Shown here: positions 1 to 9,738 of the stretch, one piece after another
How positions within the stretch are numbered: position 1 is the first letter of the stretch
Layout: each line of letters opens with the position of its first letter
Assembly (NCBI GenBank): GCA_947475465.1
Contig: CANJLK010000035.1
Span: 1 to 35,933, forward strand
DNA length: 35,933 nt
Direction of reading: 5' to 3'
Source: Caulobacteraceae bacterium
GTDB taxonomy: Bacteria > Pseudomonadota > Alphaproteobacteria > Caulobacterales > Caulobacteraceae
Notes under the pieces: generated by a model
Database searches by the model: none
Told to the model about the DNA's origin: nothing
The model's input: only the letters and a program-made list of their open reading frames with translations
Program-made: the position numbers and the translations under genes

Positions 1-2239
<2,239 letters not shown>

Positions 2240-2304
2240 AGCCGCTTTACGCAACCCTTTAAGGCGACGCTCGTTTTCCAAACCTCAACTTGGGGGTTTT
2301 GGGA

Positions 2305-2490
2305 ATGACCACCTATCGCGCGTATCGATTGGACAGCCGCAACCGCATCCAGACCGGCCAGTGGCTGGAAGCCCGCAACGACGACGAGGCCAAGGAACAG
2401 GCCGAGGACCTTTGCGGCGAGGGCTCCGAGGCCATCGAACTGTGGCAGGCGACCCGCCTGGTCGAGGAGATCGACTGCGATCCCGAATGA
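2305..2490 (+). CDS. Conserved small hypothetical protein, 61 aa
   Basis: A 61-residue acidic soluble protein beginning MTTYRAYRLD. It has no signal peptide or membrane segment. The ATG at 2305 is preferred over an in-frame TTG at 2290 because a purine-rich GGGA lies just before it. The pattern (short beta-like start, then an acidic helix with DDEAKEQAEDL) resembles small alphaproteobacterial proteins of unknown function. It follows secA by 65 bp on the same strand and could be read from the same transcript. No function is assigned. Confidence 0.7.
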   Translation: MTTYRAYRLDSRNRIQTGQWLEARNDDEAKEQAEDLCGEGSEAIELWQATRLVEEIDCDPE

Positions 2491-2639
2491 GTCCGCCGTC
2501 CGGTCCGTCGCAAATTGCAGCAGAGCGGCGACGGTTTGCCGCCGACCGATCCGCGGCGCTGGCCGCGCTCCCCCGTACGATGTAAATTGATTTCGGCGGC
2601 GATCGCCGATGCGAGGCTGATCGTCTGAGACGAGCGCCT

Positions 2640-3239
2640 ATGCCCCGAGTCCTTTCCCCCGCCGATGTCAGCGATTTTCGCGAGCGGCTTTGCGAAGCCG
2701 CTGAGCGGCTGTTCGCCGAGCGGGGTCCAGAGGCGGTGACCATGCGCCAGCTGGCGGCCGAACTGGGCGTCTCGCCGATGACCCCCTACCGCTACTTTCA
2801 GGACAAGGAAGACATACTCGCAGCCGTCAGGACCAACGGCTTCAACCGCTTCGCGCAGGCGCTGGAGACCGCCAGGGCCTCCGCCCAGAGCCCCCGGGCC
2901 AGGGGCGCGGCGGTGGGCGAGGCCTACGTCAGCTTCGCCTTCGAACACCCGCACACCTACAAGCTGATGTTCGACCTCAACCAGCCCCACGAGGCGGACT
3001 ACCCGAACCTGGTCGCAGCTGTCCGCCGCGCGCGGGGCACCATGAGCGGCTATGTCACCGACCTGACGGCCAATGGCGACCTGGAGGGCGATCCGGAGCA
3101 GGTCGGACAGATGTTCTGGGCCGCGGCGCACGGGGCCGTGGTGCTGGAACTGGCGGGCAAGCTGCCGCCCGGCACGGCGCGGGTGCTGCACCGGAGCCTG
3201 AACAGCGCCCTGGCGCGCGGCCTGCGTCCCAACGCCTGA
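2640..3239 (+). CDS. TetR/AcrR-family transcriptional regulator
   Basis: A 199-residue regulator. The N-terminal helix-turn-helix (about residues 15-60) is clear: the protein enters with LCEAAERLFAERG, then has MRQLAAELGVSPMTPYRYF, the TetR DNA-binding signature. The C-terminal ligand domain contains AFEHPHTYKLMF and QMFWAAAHGAVVLELAG, which resembles the TetR_C_33/WHG type. Such proteins usually repress a neighbouring or distant operon until a small hydrophobic ligand binds. No neighbour is an obvious target: the flanking genes are a small hypothetical protein and a PLP enzyme separated by repeats. A short imperfect palindrome around GGCGATCGCC upstream could be an autoregulatory operator, but this is weak. 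Confidence 0.9.
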   Translation: MPRVLSPADVSDFRERLCEAAERLFAERGPEAVTMRQLAAELGVSPMTPYRYFQDKEDILAAVRTNGFNRFAQALETARASAQSPRARGAAVGEAYVSFAFEHPHTYKLMFDLNQPHEADYPNLVAAVRRARGTMSGYVTDLTANGDLEGDPEQVGQMFWAAAHGAVVLELAGKLPPGTARVLHRSLNSALARGLRPNA

Positions 3240-3262
3240 CAGGGCCCGCCAAGCTGGTCCTA

Positions 3263-3311
3263 GATCACGTCGAGCTTGGATTGAATCAATCCAAGCTCGA
3301 AGAACGTGATC
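3263..3311. repeat. Long intergenic palindrome (stem-loop)
   Basis: Inner arms CGAGCTTGGATTGA (3271-3284) and TCAATCCAAGCTCG (3286-3299) are perfectly complementary over 14 bp around one base. Outer arms GATCACGT (3263-3270) and ACGTGATC (3304-3311) extend the stem after a 4-nt bulge. It sits 24 bp after the TetR stop. There is no T-tract, so it looks more like a dispersed palindromic element than a classical terminator, though it could end transcription. Confidence 0.75.
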
Positions 3312-3325
3312 GATTCTATAGGCTT

Positions 3326-3376
3326 AGAGCGGGTTTCGGGCGGAAAACCGGTTCCCACTTTTCCTAAACCCGCTCT
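3326..3376. repeat. Dispersed alphaproteobacterial intergenic repeat (AAAACCGGTTCCCACTTTT type)
   Basis: Perfect 11-bp arms AGAGCGGGTTT (3326-3336) and AAACCCGCTCT (3366-3376) flank a loop carrying GAAAACCGGTTCCCACTTTT. From memory, that core recurs between genes in many Alphaproteobacteria. It lies directly before the threonine aldolase ATG, so the long upstream extension of that reading frame is repeat-derived and not protein. Confidence 0.75.
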
Positions 3377-3386
3377 AGGGTTGGCC

Positions 3387-4397
3387 ATGAGCGCCCGATA
3401 CGACTTCGCCTCCGACAACACCGCGCCTGCCGCGCCCGAGGCCATGGACGCCGTGGTCGCCGCCAATGCCGGCTTCACTTCCGGCTATGGGACCGACCCG
3501 GTCAGCGCCCGGGCCGCCGACCTCGTGCGCGAGATGCTCGACGCCGACGCCGAGGTGCGCTTCGTCGCCTCAGGCACCGCGGCCAATTCGATAGCCCTTG
3601 GCGCGCTCTGCCGCCCGTTCGAGGCCGTGCTCGCCCACCACCATGCCCACGTCTGCACCGACGAGATGGGCGCGCCGGGGTTCTTCGGCCAGGGCCTGGG
3701 GCTGATCGGCCTGCCAGGCGCTTCGGGGAAGATCGACGAGACGGTGCTCGCCCAGGCCCTGGCGCAGGCGGACGTCTCGCACCGCCAGTCGCCGGCGGCC
3801 CTGTCGCTGACCAACGCTACCGAATACGGCACGGTCTATTCAGCCGAGGACATCGGCGCCCTGATCGCGCCCGTCAAGGCCAAGGGCTATGGCGTTCACC
3901 TCGACGGCGCGCGGCTGGCCAACGCCGCGGCGGCCGGTTTCGATCTGAAGGCGATCGGGCGGCTGGGCGTCGATATTCTCGTGGTCGGCGGCACCAAGTC
4001 CGGCATGCCGCCCACCGAAGCGGTGGTGGTGTTCGACCGCGACCTGGCCCGCCGGTTCGACGCGCGGCTGAAACAGGCCGGCCAGCTGCCGTCCAAGGGT
4101 CGGTTCTACGCCGCGCCCTTCATCGGCATGCTGGTCGGTGGCGCCTATGTCCGCCACGCGGCCCACGCCAACGCCATGGCCAGGCGGCTGGCCGACGGCA
4201 TGCCCTTTCCCCTCGCCCATCCGGTCGAGGCCAATGCGGTCTTCGTCACCATGGACGAGCCGACCCTGGCGCGGCTGCACGGGGCGGGCTGGTTCGTCTA
4301 CCGCTTCCTCGACGGCTCGGTGCGCTTCATGTGCTCCTGGGCGACGACATCGGAAGCCGTGGATGAGATCCTCGAAACGCTGAAGGCGATCGCTTAG
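3387..4397 (+). CDS. Low-specificity threonine aldolase / beta-eliminating lyase family PLP enzyme
   Basis: A 336-residue fold-type I PLP enzyme of the GLY1/LtaE family, which cleaves L-threonine or L-allo-threonine to glycine and acetaldehyde. Visible marks: FASDNTAPAAPEAM at the N-terminus (matching the family's SDN-T start), FVASGTAANSIAL for phosphate binding, HLDGARLANA (D173, R176), and GGTKSGMP with the Schiff-base lysine K204. The start at ATG 3387 is chosen because translation from the upstream in-frame start would run through the palindromic repeat. The gene stands alone and converges with the alpha/beta hydrolase, with the two stop regions overlapping by 4 bp. Substrate stereochemistry cannot be read from the sequence. 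Confidence 0.9.
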   Translation: MSARYDFASDNTAPAAPEAMDAVVAANAGFTSGYGTDPVSARAADLVREMLDADAEVRFVASGTAANSIALGALCRPFEAVLAHHHAHVCTDEMGAPGFFGQGLGLIGLPGASGKIDETVLAQALAQADVSHRQSPAALSLTNATEYGTVYSAEDIGALIAPVKAKGYGVHLDGARLANAAAAGFDLKAIGRLGVDILVVGGTKSGMPPTEAVVVFDRDLARRFDARLKQAGQLPSKGRFYAAPFIGMLVGGAYVRHAAHANAMARRLADGMPFPLAHPVEANAVFVTMDEPTLARLHGAGWFVYRFLDGSVRFMCSWATTSEAVDEILETLKAIA

Positions 4398-5371
4398 CGG
4401 GGCTGCCGGGGCCCGGAGGCCACGCCCTCCATCCAATACGCCAGGCGGTTCCAGAGGAGGTCCCTGGTCCCCGCGAAATTGTGCATGTGGCCCATGCGCG
4501 GCGTGATCGACAGTGTGACATCCATGGCCTGCGGGTAGGCGCCAGGCTCGGCATGGGGGTCGGGGCAGACGTCACGCTCGCCCACGCCCACGAAGACCGG
4601 GCATTCGACTACGGCGGCCCAGGGCGCGATCACGCCCTTGGGCAGCGGCGACCAGTGGCGGCCGCCAGGACGCCGGGCGCTGGCCCACATGGGCAGCGGC
4701 GGTTCGCGGGTGGGATGCTCGCCCTTCATGTCGATGTCGATCATCGCCTGGGGCACGTCCTCCCAGTGGAAGAAGTACTGCATGATCTGGCGGTCCGTCA
4801 TGGCCTCGGACGCCGGGACCCGCCCCCCGGTCGAGGAAGTGCCGCCGCCCGGCGGCGCGGGACGCTCCATGCCGATGGCGCTGAATCCCAGGATTGCGAT
4901 GCCATCGAAGGTGCGCAACCGGCCCTGCTGGATCACCAGCAGCATCCCGCCGTAGGACTGGCCCATACCGATCAGGAGCGGGTCGGCGATCTGCGGATAG
5001 CCGGACCGGAGGTCGCCGGTCGCAAGGCGCCGCACGACTTCGTCCACCACGGCCGCATTGATCCGCGTCGCATTCGCGTAGGAAAGCTGGCTGCGATCCG
5101 GTTCGCTGGAATCACCAACGCCCAGGTGGTCGCAGGCGACCGTGACGATCCCGCGCTCGGCGTGGCGCTCGGCCTGACTGTAGCCCGCGAAGCCCTCGAA
5201 ACGGATGTCGTAGTAGCCACGCGAATAACCCCCGCCCGGCCAGCAGAAGGCGACGATGGGGCGGGATGGCAGGCGTTCAGGGTCCGGCAGGCAGACCGTG
5301 ACAGCGATGATCTGCTCGCCGGCGAGTTCGGTCACGCCAGCCACGTCGATCCGCAGTTCGACCCGCTGCAT
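4394..5371 (-). CDS. Alpha/beta hydrolase family protein
   Basis: A 325-residue soluble hydrolase without a signal peptide. The oxyanion region WPGGGYSRGYYD is near residue 45. The nucleophile elbow is G-Q-S-Y-G with S139. GVGERDVCPDPHAE probably supplies the acid, and GHMHNF near the C-terminus the histidine. The lid region (residues 165-245) is rich in Pro and Gly. It lies 43 bp downstream of accA on the same strand and may be co-transcribed with it, but nothing ties it to fatty-acid synthesis. Esterase activity is the family expectation; the substrate is unknown. Confidence 0.85.
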   Translation of the reverse strand: MQRVELRIDVAGVTELAGEQIIAVTVCLPDPERLPSRPIVAFCWPGGGYSRGYYDIRFEGFAGYSQAERHAERGIVTVACDHLGVGDSSEPDRSQLSYANATRINAAVVDEVVRRLATGDLRSGYPQIADPLLIGMGQSYGGMLLVIQQGRLRTFDGIAILGFSAIGMERPAPPGGGTSSTGGRVPASEAMTDRQIMQYFFHWEDVPQAMIDIDMKGEHPTREPPLPMWASARRPGGRHWSPLPKGVIAPWAAVVECPVFVGVGERDVCPDPHAEPGAYPQAMDVTLSITPRMGHMHNFAGTRDLLWNRLAYWMEGVASGPRQPR

Positions 5372-5414
5372 GAATCTCTCCCTTACCGCGATGTCGTTCG
5401 GCTCGACCCAGGCG

Positions 5415-6377
5415 CTATTGGAGCCCCGCCCGGCCGATGGAGTAGAAGCGTTCCGAACGCTGCTTCAGGATTTCGTCGGCGCTGAGATTTTCCAGCGCCT
5501 TCAGCTCTTCCTCGACCGCGTCGCCCACTGCCTTCATGGCGGCCTCGGGGTCGGAATGGGCGCCGCCCGGCGGCTCGGGAATGATCTTGTCGACGATCTT
5601 CATCGCGAACAGATCCTGGGCCGTGATCTTCATCGCCTTGGCGGCCTCGTCGGCCGTCCGCGAGCCGCGCCACAGGATGGCGTTGGCGCCCTCCGGCGGG
5701 ATCACCGAATAGATGGCGTGTTCCAGAATCAGCACGCGCGACCCGCAGGCAATGCCCAGCGCCCCGCCCGAACCGCCCTCGCCGGTCACCACGGCGACCA
5801 TCGGCACGGTCAGCATCAGGCTCTTTTCGGTGGACCGGGCGATGGCCTCGGCCACCCCGCGCTCCTCCGAGGCCACCCCCGGATAGGCGGCGGGCGTATC
5901 CACGAAGCTGATCACCGGCAGGTTGAACCGCTCGGCCATCTCCATCAGCCGGATCGCCTTGCGGTAGCCCTCCGGCCGGGCATAGCCGAAGTTGTGCTTC
6001 ACGCGGGTGACCGTGTCGCGGCCCTTCTCGTGGCCCATGACCACCACCGGCCGGCCCCGGAACCGGCCCAGGCCGCCCATGATCGCCTGGTCGTCGGCGA
6101 ACTTGCGGTCGCCGCGAAGCTCCACGAACTCGTCGATCAGCCCCTCGGCGTAGTCGACGAAGTGCGGCCGGTCAGGGTGACGCGCCACCTGCGTCTTCTG
6201 CCAGGCGTCCAGCTGGGAATAGGTCTCGCGCCGCATCTCGGCGGTGCGCGCGCGCAGGGCGTCGATCTCGGCGTCGAAGGCGCCGGGGTTGGACGTCTCG
6301 GAAAGCTTGGAAAGCTCCTCGATCTTGGCTTCGAGGTCGGCGATGGGCCGCTCGAATTCGAGGTAGTGCGCAGCCAT
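5415..6377 (-). CDS. accA: Acetyl-CoA carboxylase carboxyltransferase subunit alpha
   Basis: A 320-residue AccA, normal for the family. With AccD it forms the carboxyltransferase that moves CO2 from biotin-BCCP to acetyl-CoA, giving malonyl-CoA in the cytoplasm. Recognisable segments: YLEFERPIADLEAKIEEL at the N-terminus, VGHEKGRDT-like VMGHEKGRDTVTRVKHNFG, SFVDTPAAYPG, GEGGSGGALGIA and YSVIPPEGANAILWR. The start at 6377 gives the usual AccA N-terminus. accD is not in the window, as is common. Confidence 0.97.
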   Translation of the reverse strand: MAAHYLEFERPIADLEAKIEELSKLSETSNPGAFDAEIDALRARTAEMRRETYSQLDAWQKTQVARHPDRPHFVDYAEGLIDEFVELRGDRKFADDQAIMGGLGRFRGRPVVVMGHEKGRDTVTRVKHNFGYARPEGYRKAIRLMEMAERFNLPVISFVDTPAAYPGVASEERGVAEAIARSTEKSLMLTVPMVAVVTGEGGSGGALGIACGSRVLILEHAIYSVIPPEGANAILWRGSRTADEAAKAMKITAQDLFAMKIVDKIIPEPPGGAHSDPEAAMKAVGDAVEEELKALENLSADEILKQRSERFYSIGRAGLQ

Positions 6378-6567
6378 CCGGGCGGGATTCCTTTTCGGTG
6401 GAGGGGGCGGAAATTAGGCGCGATGGGCCCAGGTCACAAGAGCGCGGGGTGAGAGACCAAGGTTCCTCCAATGCAACCTCGCGCCCGCCCGCGGGTTCTG
6501 ATGGCCGATGACGCGCGGACGCCTGTGCGGACGCCACGACGCGCCCTCGCTGAAATGGAGAGAAACG

Positions 6568-7548
6568 ATGAACGCCCTCAAGATCGGCCTGGTCTCGGCG
6601 CTGGCGCTGGCGACCGCCCTGCCGGCCCTTGCCCAGCCCGGCCCCTACCAGCCGACCCAGCAATATCAAGACGACCAGCAGCGCTATCAGCAGGACCGTG
6701 CGGACTATCAGGACCGCAAGGACGCCTATGACGCCAGCCGGCAAAACTACGACTCCAGCCGCGCCGACTACCGCGCCGCGCGCTCTAATTACGAGCGCCG
6801 CCTGGCCGACTATCAGCGCGCCCGGGCCGACTACGACGCCCGCTACGGCTACGGCGCCTATGTCCGGGTCTACGGTGCGGAACCGGTGTGGAGCGAAGGC
6901 AACTGGCGCCAGACCTACTATGTGGCCCCGGAATCCAACCCGGACATGAGCCGGGCCGACTACCGCACCGCCCATGAAAACTACGAGCGCCGCCTCGCCG
7001 ACTGGCGCCGCGCCCGCGCCGACTATGACGGCCGCTACGGCGATGGCGCCTACGCGCGGGTCTATGGGCCCGAGCCGATGTGGAGCGACGGCAACTGGCG
7101 TCAGACCTACTATGTGGCGCCGGCGGCGACCTACAATGGCCGCGACGTGGCCTATACGGCCGCTGATTGCCGCTCGAACAACAACTCGGCGGTGACCGCC
7201 GGCATCATCGGCGCCCTCGCGGGCGCTGCCCTGGGCTCGAATGTCGCGGCCGGCGGCCATCGCGGCGACGGCGCGGTTCTGGGCGCCATCGTGGGCGGCG
7301 GCATCGGCGCCTCGGTCGGCCACGCCAACGACAAGTACAAGTGCGACAGCCGCGGCCCCTACTACAGCTACAACGACACCATGGCCTATCGCGAAGCCTC
7401 AGACTTCCGCAGTGGCGACCATGACTACCGCTACTATTCGCGGATGAGGTGCAGGCTGGCGGTTGCGCCGCTCGACCGCGACCGCGGCGACTATCGTTAC
7501 GTGCGTGTCTGCCCTGACCGCGACGGCCGCTACCGCATCACCGGCTAA
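6568..7548 (+). CDS. Exported glycine-zipper protein with a duplicated Tyr/Arg-rich domain
   Basis: 326 residues. The ATG at 6568 has a GGAGAG ribosome-binding site 6 bp before it and opens a clear signal peptide (MNALKIGLVSALALATALPALA). The mature part starts with a Gln/Tyr/Asp-rich stretch, then two near-identical 55-residue units (ending GNWRQTYYVAP) joined by a short linker. Next comes a glycine-zipper segment (AGIIGALAGAALGSN, AVLGAIVGGGIGASVGHAND) like the Rickettsia 17 kDa antigen/glycine-zipper 2TM family, which inserts in or leans on the outer membrane. The C-terminal 70 residues are Tyr/Arg/Asp-rich with two cysteines. The likely location is the periplasm or outer membrane. Its function is unknown; a role in envelope integrity is only an inference from the fold class. 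Confidence 0.88.
   Translation: MNALKIGLVSALALATALPALAQPGPYQPTQQYQDDQQRYQQDRADYQDRKDAYDASRQNYDSSRADYRAARSNYERRLADYQRARADYDARYGYGAYVRVYGAEPVWSEGNWRQTYYVAPESNPDMSRADYRTAHENYERRLADWRRARADYDGRYGDGAYARVYGPEPMWSDGNWRQTYYVAPAATYNGRDVAYTAADCRSNNNSAVTAGIIGALAGAALGSNVAAGGHRGDGAVLGAIVGGGIGASVGHANDKYKCDSRGPYYSYNDTMAYREASDFRSGDHDYRYYSRMRCRLAVAPLDRDRGDYRYVRVCPDRDGRYRITG
6766..7122 (+). repeat. Two tandem 165-bp coding repeats
   Basis: Units 6766-6930 and 6958-7122 are each exactly 165 bp (55 codons), separated by 27 bp. Both encode DYR.A..NYERRLAD..RARADYD.RYG.GAY.RVYG.EP.WS.GNWRQTYYVAP. Differences are largely synonymous or conservative, so the duplication is not fresh but has been kept in frame under selection. 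Confidence 0.9.
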
Positions 7549-7570
7549 GACCGGAAGAGACTCAGGGAAA

Positions 7571-7598
7571 GGGCCGTCCCGCGAGGGGCGGCCTTTTT
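7571..7598 (+). terminator. Rho-independent terminator of the glycine-zipper gene
   Basis: GGCCGTCCC (7572-7580), loop GCGA, then GGGGCGGCC (7585-7593), followed by TTTTT. The stem has one G-T pair. It lies 23 bp after the stop codon and 11 bp before the end of the convergent EthD-like gene. Confidence 0.85.
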
Positions 7599-7608
7599 CC
7601 GTGGACCC

Positions 7609-7917
7609 TCAGAGCACCCGCGTGTCGAACATCAGCATGTCGACGCCCGCCGTGGCGAAGAGCTGGACATCGGCCACCGCCGCCTGGCCTTCCGGGCTGC
7701 CGAAGGCCGCCTGGATGGCGCCGAGGTCGTCGAAGTCCAGCGTCGCGACCAGATAGCAGTCGGACGGCCCGGCCGGCGTCGCCACCGGCCCCTGGCTGAC
7801 CGTGAACTTGCGCATGCCTGGGATCCGCTGGGCGATGGGCACGTGCTTTTCGAAGTAGTGCTTGTCGAACGCCGCCGGATCGGCGGGCGTTTTGTACATG
7901 ACGACGAGCTGGGCCAT
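7609..7917 (-). CDS. EthD family protein (ferredoxin-like alpha+beta barrel)
   Basis: A 102-residue protein matching the EthD family: start MAQLVVMYKTPADPAAFDKHY, then EKHVPIAQRIPGMRKF with the typical H-x-P, DCYLVATLDFDDLGAIQAAFGSPEGQAA, and a hydrophobic end strand. EthD-like proteins form small dimeric alpha/beta barrels. They occur with degradation pathways, often as accessory proteins or small monooxygenase/isomerase-like enzymes, and the reaction here is unknown. It lies 37 bp downstream of the SDR gene on the same strand and is probably co-transcribed with it. Confidence 0.88.
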   Translation of the reverse strand: MAQLVVMYKTPADPAAFDKHYFEKHVPIAQRIPGMRKFTVSQGPVATPAGPSDCYLVATLDFDDLGAIQAAFGSPEGQAAVADVQLFATAGVDMLMFDTRVL

Positions 7918-7954
7918 TCTTGTCTCCTGCCGCTGAGGCGACGCAGCGCCCCGC

Positions 7955-8716
7955 TTAGCGGGCGGCGTCGATGAACTTTCCGCCGCTCACCATGAAGGTG
8001 TGGCCGGTGATGTACTTCGACGCATCGGTGGCCAGGAACAGCGCGACCGGCGCCACTTCCTCCAGCGGCGGCCCCGGCATGCCCAGCGGGTTGTCGGCGA
8101 TGGCGGCCATGACGGCGGGGTTCTTGGTCGCTTCGATCAGCGAGTCCGTCATGCTGGCCGGATTGATGATGTTGACGTTGATCTTGTACTGGCCCCACTC
8201 GCGCGCCGCGACGCGGGAGACCGCGCGCACCGCCTCCTTGCAGGCCGCGTAGGGCGTGAAGGTGGGCGCGCCCAGCACGCCGACGCCCGAGCCGAAGTTG
8301 ATCACATTGCCCTGGCGTTCCTTCAGATAGGGGAAGCAGGCCTGCATGAAATGGACGACGGAATAGAGGCCGCTGGCGAACTGGTCGGCGAACATCGCCT
8401 CGGTCGCGTCCAGCACCGAGGAGCGCGAGGTGGCGAAGTCGTGGGCGTTGTTGACCAGGACGTCGACGGTCCCGAAGGCCTCGATCACCTGGGCCACGGC
8501 GGCATCGACCTGATCCTTGTGCGAGACGTCGCAAAGAATGCCGGTGACGGTGCCACCCTCCTGGCGGATCTGATCGACCACCGGATCGAGCGTCGCGTGG
8601 CTGCGCGAGATGGCCGCGACCTTGGCGCCCTCCCGGGCGAAGAGGATGGCGATCGCCTTGCCGATGCCGCGCCCGGCGCCGGTCACGATGGCGACTTTCC
8701 CGTCTAGTTGTCCCAC
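7955..8716 (-). CDS. SDR family NAD(P)-dependent oxidoreductase
   Basis: A 253-residue classical short-chain dehydrogenase. Cofactor motif T-G-A-G-R-G-I-G is at residues 12-19, followed by CDVSH and LVNNAHD. The catalytic set is S143, Y156 and K160 (YAACK), and the C-terminal HTFMVSGG is typical. The variant NNAHD replaces the usual NNAG. Soluble and cytoplasmic. Paired with the EthD-like gene, it may serve a small catabolic step on a hydroxyacyl or alcohol substrate; that pairing is the only clue. Confidence 0.92.
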   Translation of the reverse strand: MGQLDGKVAIVTGAGRGIGKAIAILFAREGAKVAAISRSHATLDPVVDQIRQEGGTVTGILCDVSHKDQVDAAVAQVIEAFGTVDVLVNNAHDFATSRSSVLDATEAMFADQFASGLYSVVHFMQACFPYLKERQGNVINFGSGVGVLGAPTFTPYAACKEAVRAVSRVAAREWGQYKINVNIINPASMTDSLIEATKNPAVMAAIADNPLGMPGPPLEEVAPVALFLATDASKYITGHTFMVSGGKFIDAAR

Positions 8717-8793
8717 TTCTTCCCCCTCCCGGCGCCTGCTGCGGGCCGTTTGGGACAGATTAGCCGATGCGGCCGGGGCCGCCTATGGGCGGC

Positions 8794-9738
8794 TTACCGC
8801 TTCCGGGCCAGAGGGTGCTTGGTCGCCACCACCTGGGCCAGCCGGTCGCCGGCCACATGGGTGTAGATCTGGGTCGTGCCGATATCGGCGTGGCCGAGCA
8901 GGGTCTGGACGACACGCAGGTCCGCGCCGCCCTCCAACAGGTGAGTGGCGAAGGCGTGCCGCAGCACGTGGGGGCTGACCCGGGCCGGGTCGATGCCGGC
9001 CAGTGTCGCGGCCTCGTCGAGCAGCTGGGCGAAGCGGCGGGGCGTCAGGCGTCCGGCCTTGCCGCGCGACGGGAAGAGCCACGGGTTGGCGCCAGGGCCC
9101 TTTGGGTCGCCCTTGGGCAGGAAGCCGGGGCGCACCTCCAGATAGGCCTTCACGGCGGTGCGGGCCGCGCCGTTCAGGGGCGCCAGCCGTTCCTTGCCGC
9201 CCTTGCCCTTGACGATCAGATAGGCGGGATCGCGGGCCAGCGCCGCCAGGGTCAGTCCGGTCAGCTCGGAGATCCGCAGGCCAGAGGCGTAGGCCAGCTC
9301 GACCATGCACGCGAGCCTCAGGCCCCCAGCGCCGTCCCGGGCGCCCGCGGCTGCGATCAGCCGGTCGATCTCCTCGCGGCTCAGCACCTTGGGCAGCGAA
9401 CGGCCCTTGCGCGGCGCCTCGACGCGGCGCGAGGGGTCGTCGGTCCGCCAGGTCTCGCCCAGCACGAACCGATAGAACTGGCGCACCGCCGCGCGCCGCC
9501 GGGCCGCCGTGGCCGGCGCCATGCCGCGGGCCCCGAGCGCGCTGAAATAGGCCTCGACATCTTCGGCCGAGGCGTCCGCCAGGTCCCGGCCGCGGCCGGC
9601 GAGGAACTGCGAGGCGTCGGTGAGGTCGCGGGTATAGGCGGTCAGCGTGTTCTTCGCCGCGGCCCGTTCGACCGCCATCATCTCCAGGAAGGCCTCGGCC
9701 CAGGCGCTTCCCTTCCTGGCTTCCCGGGGGCCGCTCAT
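8794..9738 (-). CDS. xerD: Tyrosine recombinase XerD
   Basis: A 314-residue tyrosine recombinase of the Xer type, which resolves chromosome dimers at dif with XerC and FtsK. The N-terminal SAM-like core-binding domain (about residues 10-95) is followed by the catalytic domain. The catalytic residues are in place: R155 (SGLRISEL), K179 (VKGKGGKER), H257 and R260 (HVLRHAFATHLL), H283 (LLGHADI) and Y292 (IYTHV). The start overlaps the stop of the upstream exported-protein gene by ATGA. There is no sign of an integrase-like element around it, so this is the housekeeping gene. XerD rather than XerC is chosen from overall likeness and synteny next to aroK, and is less certain. Confidence 0.9.
   Translation of the reverse strand: MSGPREARKGSAWAEAFLEMMAVERAAAKNTLTAYTRDLTDASQFLAGRGRDLADASAEDVEAYFSALGARGMAPATAARRRAAVRQFYRFVLGETWRTDDPSRRVEAPRKGRSLPKVLSREEIDRLIAAAGARDGAGGLRLACMVELAYASGLRISELTGLTLAALARDPAYLIVKGKGGKERLAPLNGAARTAVKAYLEVRPGFLPKGDPKGPGANPWLFPSRGKAGRLTPRRFAQLLDEAATLAGIDPARVSPHVLRHAFATHLLEGGADLRVVQTLLGHADIGTTQIYTHVAGDRLAQVVATKHPLARKR

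Noticed and set aside
8794..9738. XerD-like gene as a phage or island integrase
   Set aside because: Length, motifs and position beside aroK fit the housekeeping recombinase; no tRNA, direct repeats or phage genes are near.
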